64,000 nucleotides of DNA. Source: Enterococcus mundtii. Its GTDB lineage: Bacteria > Bacillota > Bacilli > Lactobacillales > Enterococcaceae. A model generated the notes under the pieces. The model saw nothing but the letters and a program-made list of their open reading frames with translations, searched no databases and had not been told where the DNA came from. The stretch lies in assembly GCF_002813755.1 (NCBI RefSeq), contig NZ_CP018061.1, positions 2,160,001 through 2,224,000 of the forward strand, read 5' to 3'. A program made the translations under genes and the position numbers. Below are positions 35,235 to 44,777 of this stretch, in pieces (position 1 is the stretch's first letter; each line of letters opens with the position of its first letter).

Positions 35235-36285
35235 TTAAAGTTAACTCCCTTCTCAATCTTTCTGGGTTGCTTATAGAATCTTCAAACTTATCCATGAATT
35301 TTGTTACGCATATTTTTATAAATTGAGCTAATTCTGAAAACTCTTTTCCAAACCAAAGAATATCAACATCATGTTCATTCAGATAGTAACTTTCTATAAT
35401 TGTTTTCTTTCTATCATTTGCCTCAGTAATAGAATGAATATCCTCTAATCTCATAAGAGCATACGCTTTTAAGTCTCCAACTCTATGTTCTCGTATTTTT
35501 TTTAGCAACGCCAAAATTTCATCTTCCTCCATACTACAACCCACAAAAAGAAATACTGGTGATTCTTTTCCATCAAGTAATTCTAAAATTTTCTTTTGTT
35601 TATCACCTAGAAAATATATATCAGCGTATGAACGAGCAGAACTAACAAAATAATCTGGGTTACATCCAACATCAGGCACTCCATGAATATGTATTACAGT
35701 GTTAGATTCTACAGCACCCTCAATTTCCTCAATACTATTTATTTTTATGGCTTTTTTTGAAGTAGATCGCTCATAACTCTTTTCTATCTGGTTATCATAG
35801 TTAGTAGTTATAAAGATAGGTTCTAACTTTATTAACTCATTTAAAATGTCATTTTTAATTAAGATAGGATCATTCTCAGTAAATATTTTTCTTTCAAAAT
35901 CTAGGACATGCTCTCTATATATCTCTAATGTTTTTTCAGCATCACCGGTGTTGCAATACTCATTTATTAGGTAGTTTACTAAATCAACTTTTCGTTTATT
36001 AGACGCAGGCATGCTGTGTAAAGATTCTAAAAATAAAGTATCACTCATATCAACCTTATCTTTAACTGTTTCTTCTTTACTTGTTAGTACATCTAAATGA
36101 CCTTTCCAATAATCTATTAGTTGGCTTACATACTGATTCCAATTTGGATATCCTTGCGATATTGAGACTCCCGCTCCAATAAAGCAAATAAGCGAATTTT
36201 CATTTTTGGCCTCAACTAACCTTTCTATGAAAAATTGTTCTTTTTGAGCAGTGTTATATTTTGATATAATTATATTTTCTTCCAT
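35224..36285 (-). CDS. SIR2-like NAD-hydrolase domain protein, putative anti-phage effector
   Basis: The product is 353 aa when started at 36285, where GGAG precedes ATG; a start 12 bases upstream lacks a site. The SIR2 fold signatures are GAGVSIS (residues 37-43), TTNYD (160-164) and HIHG (199-202), which provide the NAD-binding loop, the catalytic Asn and the catalytic His. The domain fills the whole protein. Bacterial SIR2 effectors deplete NAD on phage infection. It forms an operon with the 762-aa protein and sits beside the ICE integrase. Confidence 0.85.
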   Translation of the reverse strand: MEENIIISKYNTAQKEQFFIERLVEAKNENSLICFIGAGVSISQGYPNWNQYVSQLIDYWKGHLDVLTSKEETVKDKVDMSDTLFLESLHSMPASNKRKVDLVNYLINEYCNTGDAEKTLEIYREHVLDFERKIFTENDPILIKNDILNELIKLEPIFITTNYDNQIEKSYERSTSKKAIKINSIEEIEGAVESNTVIHIHGVPDVGCNPDYFVSSARSYADIYFLGDKQKKILELLDGKESPVFLFVGCSMEEDEILALLKKIREHRVGDLKAYALMRLEDIHSITEANDRKKTIIESYYLNEHDVDILWFGKEFSELAQFIKICVTKFMDKFEDSISNPERLRRELTLSEQ

Positions 36286-36433
36286 TTGCTTCTCCATATT
36301 TTTTCATTTACATGTTATTCAACAATTTAATAATACTCTATAGACTATCAAAAGTGAACTGTTTATCTATTTAAAAACAAGTTTTATAAATATGAAAAAT
36401 TGTTATTTTGTATCTAAAATCTTAGCTATTGAA

Positions 36434-37600
36434 TTAAACTTTTTGCACGTGATCAATAATCTGTACAACTTTTTCATCAGACTTAGCATATAAATGTCCA
36501 TATGTTCCTAAAGTGATTTGAATGGTAGCATGTCCCAGTCTTTCTTGAATAATTAATGGTTGGATATTTTGTTCAATTAAAAAAGCTACATGCGAATGTC
36601 TTAACGCATGTAGCTTTATAGGTTTTACATTAGCTTCTTTTGCATAAGATTTTAACCAACTAGCAAATGAATAGCTCGGTGTAAATGTTCCGTCTAACTG
36701 ACAAACAAAATTAAATTTTCCAATACTCATTTGTAACTTCTGCCATTTTTTTAATTTTTCAGCAAGCTCTTTTCCTATTCCAATCGTACGATAAGCATTT
36801 CTGGTTTTGGGTGTAGACAAGTACCAATCATTTTTGGAATTGTATACGAGTGTCTTATCGATTGTAATTGTATTTTTATCAAAATTAACGTTTGACCATG
36901 TTAAAGCTTGTAATTCACCTATCCGCATACCAGTAAAGAAAAGTAATTCATAAACAATTTTCCTATGGTGAAATTGTACTTTATTATCTGGAATCAAGCT
37001 CATTACCTTCTGAAATTCTTTTAACTCCCAAAATTCTACCTTATGGTTCCGGATAGGGATTTTAGAAACATTATCAATAGGATTTACCTGTATTAATCCT
37101 TCTTTTAAAGCTCGGTCTAACACAATTTTTAGGTGTCCTCTAATTCTGTTGATATACGAGTTAGATAAAGTTCGATTAGAATCTGCCATCCTCGAATTTT
37201 TTGTTATCGTTTTACTCAATTCAAACATCCAGTCCTCTACATCTTGCATTGTAATATCTTTTAAAGGAATATGATAAAAATATTTAAGTTTTTTCTCGAA
37301 AATATACTGAGCATTTTCATAAGTTTGACTTTTCACCTGTTTCTCATACCATTTAACAAACCGAGTTTTATAAAACTCTTCAAACGTCATTTTATTATTA
37401 TTTGATATCATTTCTGTAAGTGGACGATTAAATGCATGCGTAATCATAAATCGATCATAGGCTATTTTCGCTTCTTTTTGTGTCTTAAATCCACGTCTCG
37501 TCTTTTGAATTTTTTTCCCATTTTCATCGAATCCTAAATAAGCGCGAAAAAACCATGTTTTAGTGTTTTTGTCTTTATAAATATTTTTCTCTTTTACCAT
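36434..37600 (-). CDS. int: ICE tyrosine recombinase (integrase)
   Basis: The product is 388 aa. An N-terminal arm-binding AP2-like domain (TWFFRAYLGFDENGKKIQKTRRGF) precedes a SAM-like core-binding domain and the catalytic domain. Active-site residues are visible: Arg in TGMRIGELQAL, Lys region in TPKTRNAYRTIG, HALRHSH, His in LGHATIQ and Tyr in GTYGHLY. It integrates and excises the element. It is the last gene of the ICE backbone before the SIR2 cargo. Confidence 0.93.
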   Translation of the reverse strand: MVKEKNIYKDKNTKTWFFRAYLGFDENGKKIQKTRRGFKTQKEAKIAYDRFMITHAFNRPLTEMISNNNKMTFEEFYKTRFVKWYEKQVKSQTYENAQYIFEKKLKYFYHIPLKDITMQDVEDWMFELSKTITKNSRMADSNRTLSNSYINRIRGHLKIVLDRALKEGLIQVNPIDNVSKIPIRNHKVEFWELKEFQKVMSLIPDNKVQFHHRKIVYELLFFTGMRIGELQALTWSNVNFDKNTITIDKTLVYNSKNDWYLSTPKTRNAYRTIGIGKELAEKLKKWQKLQMSIGKFNFVCQLDGTFTPSYSFASWLKSYAKEANVKPIKLHALRHSHVAFLIEQNIQPLIIQERLGHATIQITLGTYGHLYAKSDEKVVQIIDHVQKV

Positions 37601-37608
37601 ATAGCTAC

Positions 37609-37818
37609 CTACCTAATTTCAATATAAAATAATTTCTGAATAATTTTTGCAGGAACTACTGCTATCTGCCTTCCGCTATAAAAGCTAATTCCTTCGACAT
37701 TTGCTAAATATTCCTTAGAGTCTCGAATCATTTTTGAAGCTTGACTAGGTTTAAATCCCAATTCAATTAAACGATTCCGATCAATCATGACATCATATGT
37801 TTTTTCTACTTTCTCCAT
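37609..37818 (-). CDS. DUF3173 family protein (excisionase-like)
   Basis: The product is 69 aa with the DUF3173 pattern: LIELGFKPSQASKMIRDSK, then FYSGRQIAVVPAKIIQKL. Such small basic proteins lie just before tyrosine integrases in streptococcal and enterococcal ICEs and probably act as recombination directionality factors. It ends eight bases before the integrase start. Confidence 0.8.
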   Translation of the reverse strand: MEKVEKTYDVMIDRNRLIELGFKPSQASKMIRDSKEYLANVEGISFYSGRQIAVVPAKIIQKLFYIEIR

Positions 37819-37842
37819 TCAAATCCTCTCCTAATTTTATAT

Positions 37843-37872
37843 AAAAAAGACATTGCTGTGTAAGCAATGTCC
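37843..37872 (-). terminator. Terminator upstream of the DUF3173-int pair
   Basis: GACATTGCT/AGCAATGTC stem followed on the minus strand by T residues. It isolates the recombination genes from the conjugation transcript. Confidence 0.85.
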
Positions 37873-37886
37873 CTAATCTCTATTTA

Positions 37887-38297
37887 TTATTCTTCATAAA
37901 TTTTCTCGAAGTTATTACTTTCATCTTTAATCAATTTTTCAAATTCTTTATCACTGATTACATGTGATTTGCTATCTTTGTAAAGATAATGACGAGTAAT
38001 TTTATTTTCTTTTTCCTTCAATTGTGGATCAGAATATAATTGTTCTTCTGTAACAAAGATATACTCATTAAAATCTTCTCCTGAATAATAAACTTTCTTT
38101 ACATTTTCTTCTGTTAAATCTCCTTCAAAGCTGGAGCCATGTTCTTCTTCTCGACTTTCTTTATTTATTTCATTATAAAAAGCAAGCACTTCTTTTTCTG
38201 ATTTTTGGGCATTCTCATCAAGCTTATTAGTTTGGCTACAAGCCCCAAAAATCCCTAGAGAGATCAATAACAAAGAAAATCCTACTAAACGTTTCAT
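37887..38297 (-). CDS. Small lipoprotein of unknown function
   Basis: The product is 136 aa with a lipoprotein signal peptide: MKRLVGFSLLLISLGIFGAC, with Cys20 as the likely lipidation site. The mature part is acidic and Lys/Glu-rich, without a recognised domain. It lies at the end of the conjugation transcript and might act in surface exclusion or stabilise the transfer complex; this is speculative. Confidence 0.7.
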   Translation of the reverse strand: MKRLVGFSLLLISLGIFGACSQTNKLDENAQKSEKEVLAFYNEINKESREEEHGSSFEGDLTEENVKKVYYSGEDFNEYIFVTEEQLYSDPQLKEKENKITRHYLYKDSKSHVISDKEFEKLIKDESNNFEKIYEE

Positions 38298-38336
38298 AAA
38301 AAAAACTCCTTTTAGTTTTATTAAAACAAATGATAT

Positions 38337-38846
38337 TTAATTTTGTGCCAAATATTGGTAATTATAAAAGTCTATTTTGTCATCGCTAAAATGAACCTTC
38401 ATCAAAAATTCATGCGAAGCACCACGACTTTCTTCCTTTCCAACCACAATAAAACTATCTGGATCAGTTAAGTCTTTATAGCTACGTTCAATCATTCCCG
38501 TACTATCAAAATCTGCATGAACTTCTATATCCAGTGCATTTTCTTTTTGACAATCTTCTGTTACAAAGTTCATAACCGATTGATTTCGATCATCAATGGA
38601 ATGAAAATTGACATAAGCGTCCACAAAAGATTCAAGAATATCTTTTTCTTTTATTTTATCGGCTTTTTCTTCATTGCTATCAGTTTGTGGCTCTGATATA
38701 ACAACCGACTGTTCACTGTTTTCGTTTTTTAAGTTCGCGATAGTAGCTTCTTGATCGTAATACTTTTCTTGTAATTCATGATACTTCACTCCAACAAATA
38801 GGAGACCAATCAATAATAAAATGATACAAGTAATTCGTTTCATCAT
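38337..38846 (-). CDS. Membrane-anchored hypothetical ICE protein
   Basis: The product is 169 aa with one N-terminal helix (ITCIILLLIGLLFVGVKY), a short coiled-coil stretch and an external domain of about 110 residues. The domain shape resembles the NTF2-like domains of TcpC/VirB8 proteins, but similarity is only in outline. An AGAGGG site precedes the start. Confidence 0.65.
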   Translation of the reverse strand: MMKRITCIILLLIGLLFVGVKYHELQEKYYDQEATIANLKNENSEQSVVISEPQTDSNEEKADKIKEKDILESFVDAYVNFHSIDDRNQSVMNFVTEDCQKENALDIEVHADFDSTGMIERSYKDLTDPDSFIVVGKEESRGASHEFLMKVHFSDDKIDFYNYQYLAQN

Positions 38847-38955
38847 TTCCCTCTTTTCTTCAAAATTGATTTCACAAATAACATTCGGTTTTTGCGTTTA
38901 TTTTTCCGACTGCAGTCAAATAAAATGAAAAAAATCCAACGTAAAAAGCGAACAA

Positions 38956-40095
38956 TCAATATTTACCAGTAGTGATAATCTTTAATGGATCAAGCCACGT
39001 TCCATCATCTGTGAACGCACTTGATTCCGCTTGTAACCAATCTTTTTTCGTGATTCCTAAGTGCAAGTGTTCTGTATCACGTATGCCAATTACATCTCCC
39101 AATTTGACCTTATCACCTACTTTAACCTTTGCATTGCTGGTACTTGTGGCGAACTCTTGATAAACCATATTTAATCCACTATCATTAATGACGATCACAC
39201 AAGCACCTAACCCCGAAATACCAGGATTTCCAACATAAGTGACCGTTCCACCATGAATGGCGTGAATTTCATTTCCAGGGTGATCCACTGATCCAAAGTC
39301 CAATCCGTCGTGAAAACCATTTTCTCGAAATTCTCCACCAGGATTTTTACCAAATAATTGACCGCCTGCAAAAGATCCTTGTCCAACTTCAGGAAATGGC
39401 CAGCCCCATCCATCACCAACTGAACCACTTGTGTTACTACCAAAATCTTTCCATTTTTGGATCGCAAAATCATCATATTGTGTCAGATTATTCGACTGAA
39501 TGATTGACATACAACCTGTAAAATAAGGACTACTTTCTGTAATACCAGCCGTAGCATAACCGCCTCTTCCTAATATCAATAAACATTCACTAGGACTTTT
39601 ATTCCCTACACACGCATTAAAATTCGATTGTGAAGCCACCATATAGCCATAATAACTAAAGGCTGATTTTTTATTCGGAAACTTCATATAATTTCCACCT
39701 TCTGAACCGCTTACCCCTCGAGCGGTACCTTTAGGAAACGGACAGCCTTCAAACCATGTGATCCCAAAGAAATTATTATCAGTCTTTGCAGACTGTGAAT
39801 GCCCCCATTCACTTTCATACGCCCACTGACTAATAATCACACTTGGCAACAAGTGATATTTTATAGCTGAACCTACAGCTAATTGGGCGATTTCATCAGG
39901 CACATTTCCAACTCCTTTGATCTCAGGATAAGAAGGTAAATCTTCTGAATAAACACCAATAAATTCTGCTCCGCCAGTAGCCGATCCACTTGTCTCAGAA
40001 TCATCGACGCCAAAGAAAAGAAACAGAATCCCCATCATAAGAAGTACAAGGAACCCGAAACAACCAAAACAGCCTTTATTTTTCATAAACGCCAC
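38956..40095 (-). CDS. Two-domain peptidoglycan hydrolase of the conjugation apparatus (GH73 + M23)
   Basis: The product is 379 aa. After one membrane helix (CFGFLVLLMMGILFLFF), residues about 60-210 form a glucosaminidase-type domain (ISQWAYESEWGHSQSAKTDN). Residues about 240-375 form a LytM/M23 endopeptidase domain with the zinc ligands in HDGLDFG and HLHLG. It corresponds in place to CwlT of ICEBs1 and Orf14 of Tn916, which open the cell wall for the mating channel, but those have a C40 rather than an M23 domain. It overlaps the next gene by 20 bases. Confidence 0.87.
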   Translation of the reverse strand: MAFMKNKGCFGCFGFLVLLMMGILFLFFGVDDSETSGSATGGAEFIGVYSEDLPSYPEIKGVGNVPDEIAQLAVGSAIKYHLLPSVIISQWAYESEWGHSQSAKTDNNFFGITWFEGCPFPKGTARGVSGSEGGNYMKFPNKKSAFSYYGYMVASQSNFNACVGNKSPSECLLILGRGGYATAGITESSPYFTGCMSIIQSNNLTQYDDFAIQKWKDFGSNTSGSVGDGWGWPFPEVGQGSFAGGQLFGKNPGGEFRENGFHDGLDFGSVDHPGNEIHAIHGGTVTYVGNPGISGLGACVIVINDSGLNMVYQEFATSTSNAKVKVGDKVKLGDVIGIRDTEHLHLGITKKDWLQAESSAFTDDGTWLDPLKIITTGKY

Positions 40096-42178
40096 CTAGC
40101 TTTCTTTGTGGTGTACGTCCGCTTGGTAAAGAGCGAACTTGATTTTTCTTTATCACTTTTTCCTCTATCGGCTGTACTTCTTTTCGGTATTGATTCGTTA
40201 CATTCTGAATTTGTTTGACATCCGAATGGAATTTTTTATTCAATACTAAATGTGGCGTATATGGATTTATTAAGGGTATTTTTTGTCCTGTACGATCAAT
40301 TGGTGTTCGTGTCATTCTGACATTGCTATGATTCAAACGGCGTACATTTTCACGTGGCTGACTATAACGAGAATCCAATGTTATACGTGGTATCGTTCGA
40401 TTAATCAATGGAATTTTTTGTCCTGCATAATTGATCGGGTTCCGAGTTAAAGTCATTAATCTTGGCGGATTCATCTTTTGGCTTTGTTCTCCATTTTTCA
40501 CCGTTCGATTTTTCATCGGATTAAATGGTAATCTTACAGGAGCAATCATACCTTCTTTATTTAAATTAGAAGGTTGTCCTTTTATGTGATCGCCATAAAT
40601 TACTTTCTTACCCGAATATGGAATTTGTTGTTTATTTCGCATACCAATTTCCATAGGATTAATGACGCGACCATTAGTCGACCTAGCTTCATTTGGACGA
40701 TTTTTAAGGTTCTGCAAATTCCGATTCAAAGATTGAATCCCATTGATTACAGCCACTCCTCCACGAGTTCCATAGCCAGCGGCTGACGCTGTTTTTAGTG
40801 CTATTTTTTGTGTTCGATCCATTCCCGAACGAACTCGCTCTTTTGTTTCCTGTTTCGCTTGTTTTGCACCATGTTTCACCGAACGAAGTGTAGCGTCTGC
40901 CTGCCCTAATCCTAGTTTTTGTAAAATGGTTTTTCGTTTAAAGAAAGCAATCAGCCCAATGATTCCTTTAATCATCATATTGACAATAAAGGAAACGATC
41001 GTCCCCATAGGAATCAACGTATCCACAACATTGAAGACTAAAAATGCGACTAGGATCAATACACTATAAATGGACTTTTGAAACATAAATCCAACGAATG
41101 AACGAAATCCTTTAAAAAGCAAGTAATCAAGTGTAGGGAAAAAAGATAAAAGGAGAAGAAAAGGAAGAGCAATCAACATCAACATAGCTCCTAATTGGAA
41201 GATAAAACGCACCATTCCAATCATTAAAATAGGATTACCAATCGTCATATTTAACAAGGGGGTCATGGCACCTACTACAGCTTTATATAATCCTGATTCA
41301 GGCTTAATATACTGACGATAATTTTTATTTTCCTCTTCTGTCTTAGCATCATCTAATTTGTCACTGATAGTCTCCTTGTCTTTATCTGTATATTTTTTTG
41401 CTAAGAACTCTGCTGGATCGATTCCTGCATTATCTAATTCTTGTAAGTTAGTTGTACCGTAATTTAACAATAAATAAGGATCAACCACCGCTTTTTGATA
41501 ATACATATTACGAATTTGTGTAATGGCATCATCACTATTTGTCGCCACTTCCAAGCCCTCTACACCGTTCGTTGCCTGAAAAATCAATCCTTCCACAGAA
41601 GTCGACCAAGTATCAATATTTTTAGTGAATTTTTCTCCTTGACTAGCAACATTGCCATGACCAAACCAAACGACTGAAAAACCTACGATCAGACACATTT
41701 TTATAAATGCACTTGTTGCCTGTTGGGGCGATTTAAACATCTTTAAATAAAACACGTACAACACATAAACACTAATTAGCGTTAAGCCAAACACATTAAA
41801 TAAACTATTGTAGATATTTTGCGAGAAAGTAAAGAAAGTATGGATCAAACGATCCATTTCTGCTCCTTTGTATAATTTCTCAATAATAGCGTCGTTTACT
41901 TGCCACATCAGTTTGTTTACATAAAAGCAACCATTGGAAATCATTTTAAAGAAAGCAACCCCAGTATCGCCAAATATCACACTAGTTAAAGAAAAATCAG
42001 CATCTACCATATAAGAAGAAAATGAATCAATATGATACGTTCCTACCTTGTAAATATCTGTTACATTCTTTCCTACTGCCAACGCTGGCACTGTGCGAAT
42101 TAATAAATAAAAAAGCCCTGTTCCAGTCAGAAACAGAGCTTTCTTTTTGCCTATATTCAGTTTTTTTAAGAACTTCAA
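40076..42178 (-). CDS. VirB6-like mating channel protein (CD3337/EF1877 family)
   Basis: The product is 700 aa. A signal-like helix at residues 14-35 is followed by about seven membrane segments up to residue 420, with a long external loop (residues about 180-290). The C-terminal 270 residues are soluble, basic and repetitive, with copies of motifs like GQKIPLINxxxPxxxL. The layout matches the VirB6/TrbL-type Orf15 proteins of Tn916-like elements. Confidence 0.87.
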   Translation of the reverse strand: MKFLKKLNIGKKKALFLTGTGLFYLLIRTVPALAVGKNVTDIYKVGTYHIDSFSSYMVDADFSLTSVIFGDTGVAFFKMISNGCFYVNKLMWQVNDAIIEKLYKGAEMDRLIHTFFTFSQNIYNSLFNVFGLTLISVYVLYVFYLKMFKSPQQATSAFIKMCLIVGFSVVWFGHGNVASQGEKFTKNIDTWSTSVEGLIFQATNGVEGLEVATNSDDAITQIRNMYYQKAVVDPYLLLNYGTTNLQELDNAGIDPAEFLAKKYTDKDKETISDKLDDAKTEEENKNYRQYIKPESGLYKAVVGAMTPLLNMTIGNPILMIGMVRFIFQLGAMLMLIALPFLLLLSFFPTLDYLLFKGFRSFVGFMFQKSIYSVLILVAFLVFNVVDTLIPMGTIVSFIVNMMIKGIIGLIAFFKRKTILQKLGLGQADATLRSVKHGAKQAKQETKERVRSGMDRTQKIALKTASAAGYGTRGGVAVINGIQSLNRNLQNLKNRPNEARSTNGRVINPMEIGMRNKQQIPYSGKKVIYGDHIKGQPSNLNKEGMIAPVRLPFNPMKNRTVKNGEQSQKMNPPRLMTLTRNPINYAGQKIPLINRTIPRITLDSRYSQPRENVRRLNHSNVRMTRTPIDRTGQKIPLINPYTPHLVLNKKFHSDVKQIQNVTNQYRKEVQPIEEKVIKKNQVRSLPSGRTPQRKLGGVYEK

Positions 42179-42189
42179 AAGAGCACCTC

Positions 42190-44709
42190 CTATGCCACCT
42201 GTTCCTCTGCCTCACTATTACTTGTTTTTTCTGTTGTTTTAAGTGCTTCTGCCATTTCTTCAAAAGGACAATGAACATTGAGTTTACCAAACCGCCCATA
42301 AGGATCACGCATCCAGCATTGCCCCTTAATCATTCGTTTCATTTCTTTTATGTTTTTATCATTCACTTCTAGTCCTAAATGGTGGAGAATTTTTTCTCGT
42401 TCGCTATCTTCATCAAAAGCAAAAACCACGCCAAAATTCCCTTTTTCATCATCAGATCCTAAATCATCAATGAATTGTGTATCTAAAACTAATTGATTCA
42501 TCTGTGAACGACCAACACGAGCCATCGCACTAATAATCGCACGTCCAGAGTTTGACTTGTTAAAGACCCAAGCTTCTGTAAAATAAATTGCTGTTTTATG
42601 CGAGATATCCCGTTTTCCAAACATTTCACAAAAACGTCCTAGACTAATCATTAAGCACAAAGATTTCCTGTCAGCGTCACTATATAAAGAAGGATCGAGC
42701 CCATCTTTCGGTAATTTCAAATCTTGAATTTCTAAAATTGTCACTTTCTCTTGGAAACTCAATCCTGCATTTTCACCATAAGAGAACCCTAATCGTAAAA
42801 TAGAATCATTAATCGTTAAATAAAGAAAATCGCCGTATTCCTTGACGTTTTTATTCTCATGCGCACGTAACAAATCAATGACATTCATCATGCCAACTGT
42901 CTCATGCTGTTCTCGCTGATTTAACACCTGTTCAATGGAACTAAGTACTGCTCCTTTTAATAAGAAATTATTTTTCAATGGACTTAATTCATCGATCATA
43001 TCTTGTGCCACTTGTTTCGCATTATTTCGATCAAGATAAATCATTGGATCAAGTACACCATAATTACTTTTCTTTGAAGCGTCTAACGTGACATAGTTAA
43101 AGCTTTCCAAATGCTTCACGAACAATGGATAGTTTTCTTTGTAGTAAGGATCATGAATCACTTTATTAAACCATTTTCTTTTTTCGCCTTTTGGATCAAC
43201 AAACAGACTTTGCACATCTAAAAAGGAGCTATATAAAAAGAGCAAACCAACTAAGAAAGATTTTCCTTTCCCAGTTTTACCCGTTACAGCAATATGAGGA
43301 GCATCATATAATGCACCTGTAATCCCTTCTGCAATCGCTAAAGGATTTAAGAACACATATTTATTAGACGCATAAATAAACTCCTCCAATGGTGTTTTTT
43401 CACCCCTAGAACCTTCTGTACCTAATACATCTAATCGTCCAATATAATTTCCTGAACTCATCCCTAGCTCTTCAATCGTCGCAAATAACAATTCTGCCAC
43501 TGCTTCACACGTGGTTCGCTGTACCCAGTGTTTTTGTGTACCTAAAGCTTGTCCCATTGCCATTTTGTAAAACAAAGAAAATTGATCCTTTTTCCCTTTA
43601 TAAACCTTGATTACATCATCTAAAGACTTAATAATCTGTAAGGAACGTTCTCTCACTTCTTCTCTAGTTTGACCGTAGACAACTAAACAAGCCAACCAAT
43701 CCATCACTGGTTGATTTTGTTCTAACTTTTCACGCAAGGCACTAGCTAAAAAGCGAATGGATTTCGTACGACTGGAAGCTTCTCCGCCTTCTGCTTCTTG
43801 TACTTGTTGTTCTTCTTTAAAACGATTCGTTAACCATCCTAATTTTGTGGATACCCCATTTACTCCTTTGATTTCGGGATAGTGTAATTTGACTCTTAAC
43901 TCCACTGGAAAACGCAAGTCCTGTACAAATTGGAACAAATTGATATTCTTCATATTGTCAGGAAACTTTCCAACAGGTAAAAACGACACGTAACTTTCGC
44001 CTAGCTCATCTTCAATTTTTAAAATTCCTTTTCCTTTTTTCAAAGGACTTAAAACGGAAGACTGGATATTTTGTACATTCGCAATACAATTTTCATCTTC
44101 AATTTTATGTTTCATTCCTCGAATATACTGCATGCGGTTAGCGTAGATCATTTCATTTTTAGATAACGGTCGGATCGAATAAGAAAATAATATTTGTGTC
44201 AATTCCTGTTCTGATAGCTTTACTTGTTCAAATAAAGTACTTGGATCAGCCAATTCATAGCCAAGCAGAGAAACGACTTCTTGAACAACAACGTCTGACA
44301 TTTTTTTCGCTAACTCCTTTATGTCTTCTGCAATGTAAGCATCTTTGATTTTTACCCCTAACAAAAAGGACGGACGATAAACATTGCCTAATTCTTGTTC
44401 TAACACATGGATCGTTTCATTGGCATAGTACTCACCAATTTCTCGACTTTCAGGATCAAACCCTTCAGCTAATTTATCAAAGCGACTTCTTAAATTTAGG
44501 GTTCTAGGATACATGGTTAAATCAATATCTTCATATGTCCGTAAAAGATTTAATAGACTTGCCATCATTTCTTTATTGTCTTGCATGGCTTTTGGATTAT
44601 TTTGAGAAATTGTTTTAGGTGTGACTTCATAATAACCCCAAATATCCCCCTCATTATTTAACATTAAATGATCTTTTAACGCTTTAAGCGGGCTTTCCAC
44701 AGTAATCAT
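42190..44709 (-). CDS. VirB4-like conjugation ATPase (Tn916 Orf16-like)
   Basis: The product is 839 aa with Walker A GKTGKGKSFLVG near residue 490 and a C-terminal FtsK/VirB4-type ATPase core including KTAIYFTEAW and LVLDTQFIDDL. The N-terminal 350 residues match the CagE/TrbE/VirB region. It drives assembly or substrate transport of the type IV channel. Its start lies after a terminator-like hairpin separating it from tcpE. Confidence 0.9.
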   Translation of the reverse strand: MITVESPLKALKDHLMLNNEGDIWGYYEVTPKTISQNNPKAMQDNKEMMASLLNLLRTYEDIDLTMYPRTLNLRSRFDKLAEGFDPESREIGEYYANETIHVLEQELGNVYRPSFLLGVKIKDAYIAEDIKELAKKMSDVVVQEVVSLLGYELADPSTLFEQVKLSEQELTQILFSYSIRPLSKNEMIYANRMQYIRGMKHKIEDENCIANVQNIQSSVLSPLKKGKGILKIEDELGESYVSFLPVGKFPDNMKNINLFQFVQDLRFPVELRVKLHYPEIKGVNGVSTKLGWLTNRFKEEQQVQEAEGGEASSRTKSIRFLASALREKLEQNQPVMDWLACLVVYGQTREEVRERSLQIIKSLDDVIKVYKGKKDQFSLFYKMAMGQALGTQKHWVQRTTCEAVAELLFATIEELGMSSGNYIGRLDVLGTEGSRGEKTPLEEFIYASNKYVFLNPLAIAEGITGALYDAPHIAVTGKTGKGKSFLVGLLFLYSSFLDVQSLFVDPKGEKRKWFNKVIHDPYYKENYPLFVKHLESFNYVTLDASKKSNYGVLDPMIYLDRNNAKQVAQDMIDELSPLKNNFLLKGAVLSSIEQVLNQREQHETVGMMNVIDLLRAHENKNVKEYGDFLYLTINDSILRLGFSYGENAGLSFQEKVTILEIQDLKLPKDGLDPSLYSDADRKSLCLMISLGRFCEMFGKRDISHKTAIYFTEAWVFNKSNSGRAIISAMARVGRSQMNQLVLDTQFIDDLGSDDEKGNFGVVFAFDEDSEREKILHHLGLEVNDKNIKEMKRMIKGQCWMRDPYGRFGKLNVHCPFEEMAEALKTTEKTSNSEAEEQVA

Positions 44710-44737
44710 ACTTTTCCTTCTTTCTAAAATTATTTAA

Positions 44738-44770
44738 TCAAAAAGTCGTATGCCTTCGACAACATACGAC
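44738..44770 (-). terminator. Hairpin between tcpE-like and virB4-like genes
   Basis: GTCGTATG (44745-44752) pairs with CATACGAC (44763-44770), followed on the minus strand by five T residues. It probably lowers rather than stops transcription of the channel genes. Confidence 0.65.
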
Positions 44771-44777
44771 CTAGAAA

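Noticed and set aside
42100..42145. Terminator-like hairpin AAAGC..CTGTT with T run on the minus strand
   Set aside because: It lies inside the coding start of the VirB6-like gene and encodes its signal helix (KKKALFLTGTGLFYLLI), so it is explained by the protein.
37843..42178. Antibiotic resistance cargo such as tet(M) expected in Tn916-like elements
   Set aside because: No ribosome protection, erm, van or aminoglycoside gene is visible in the transfer module.
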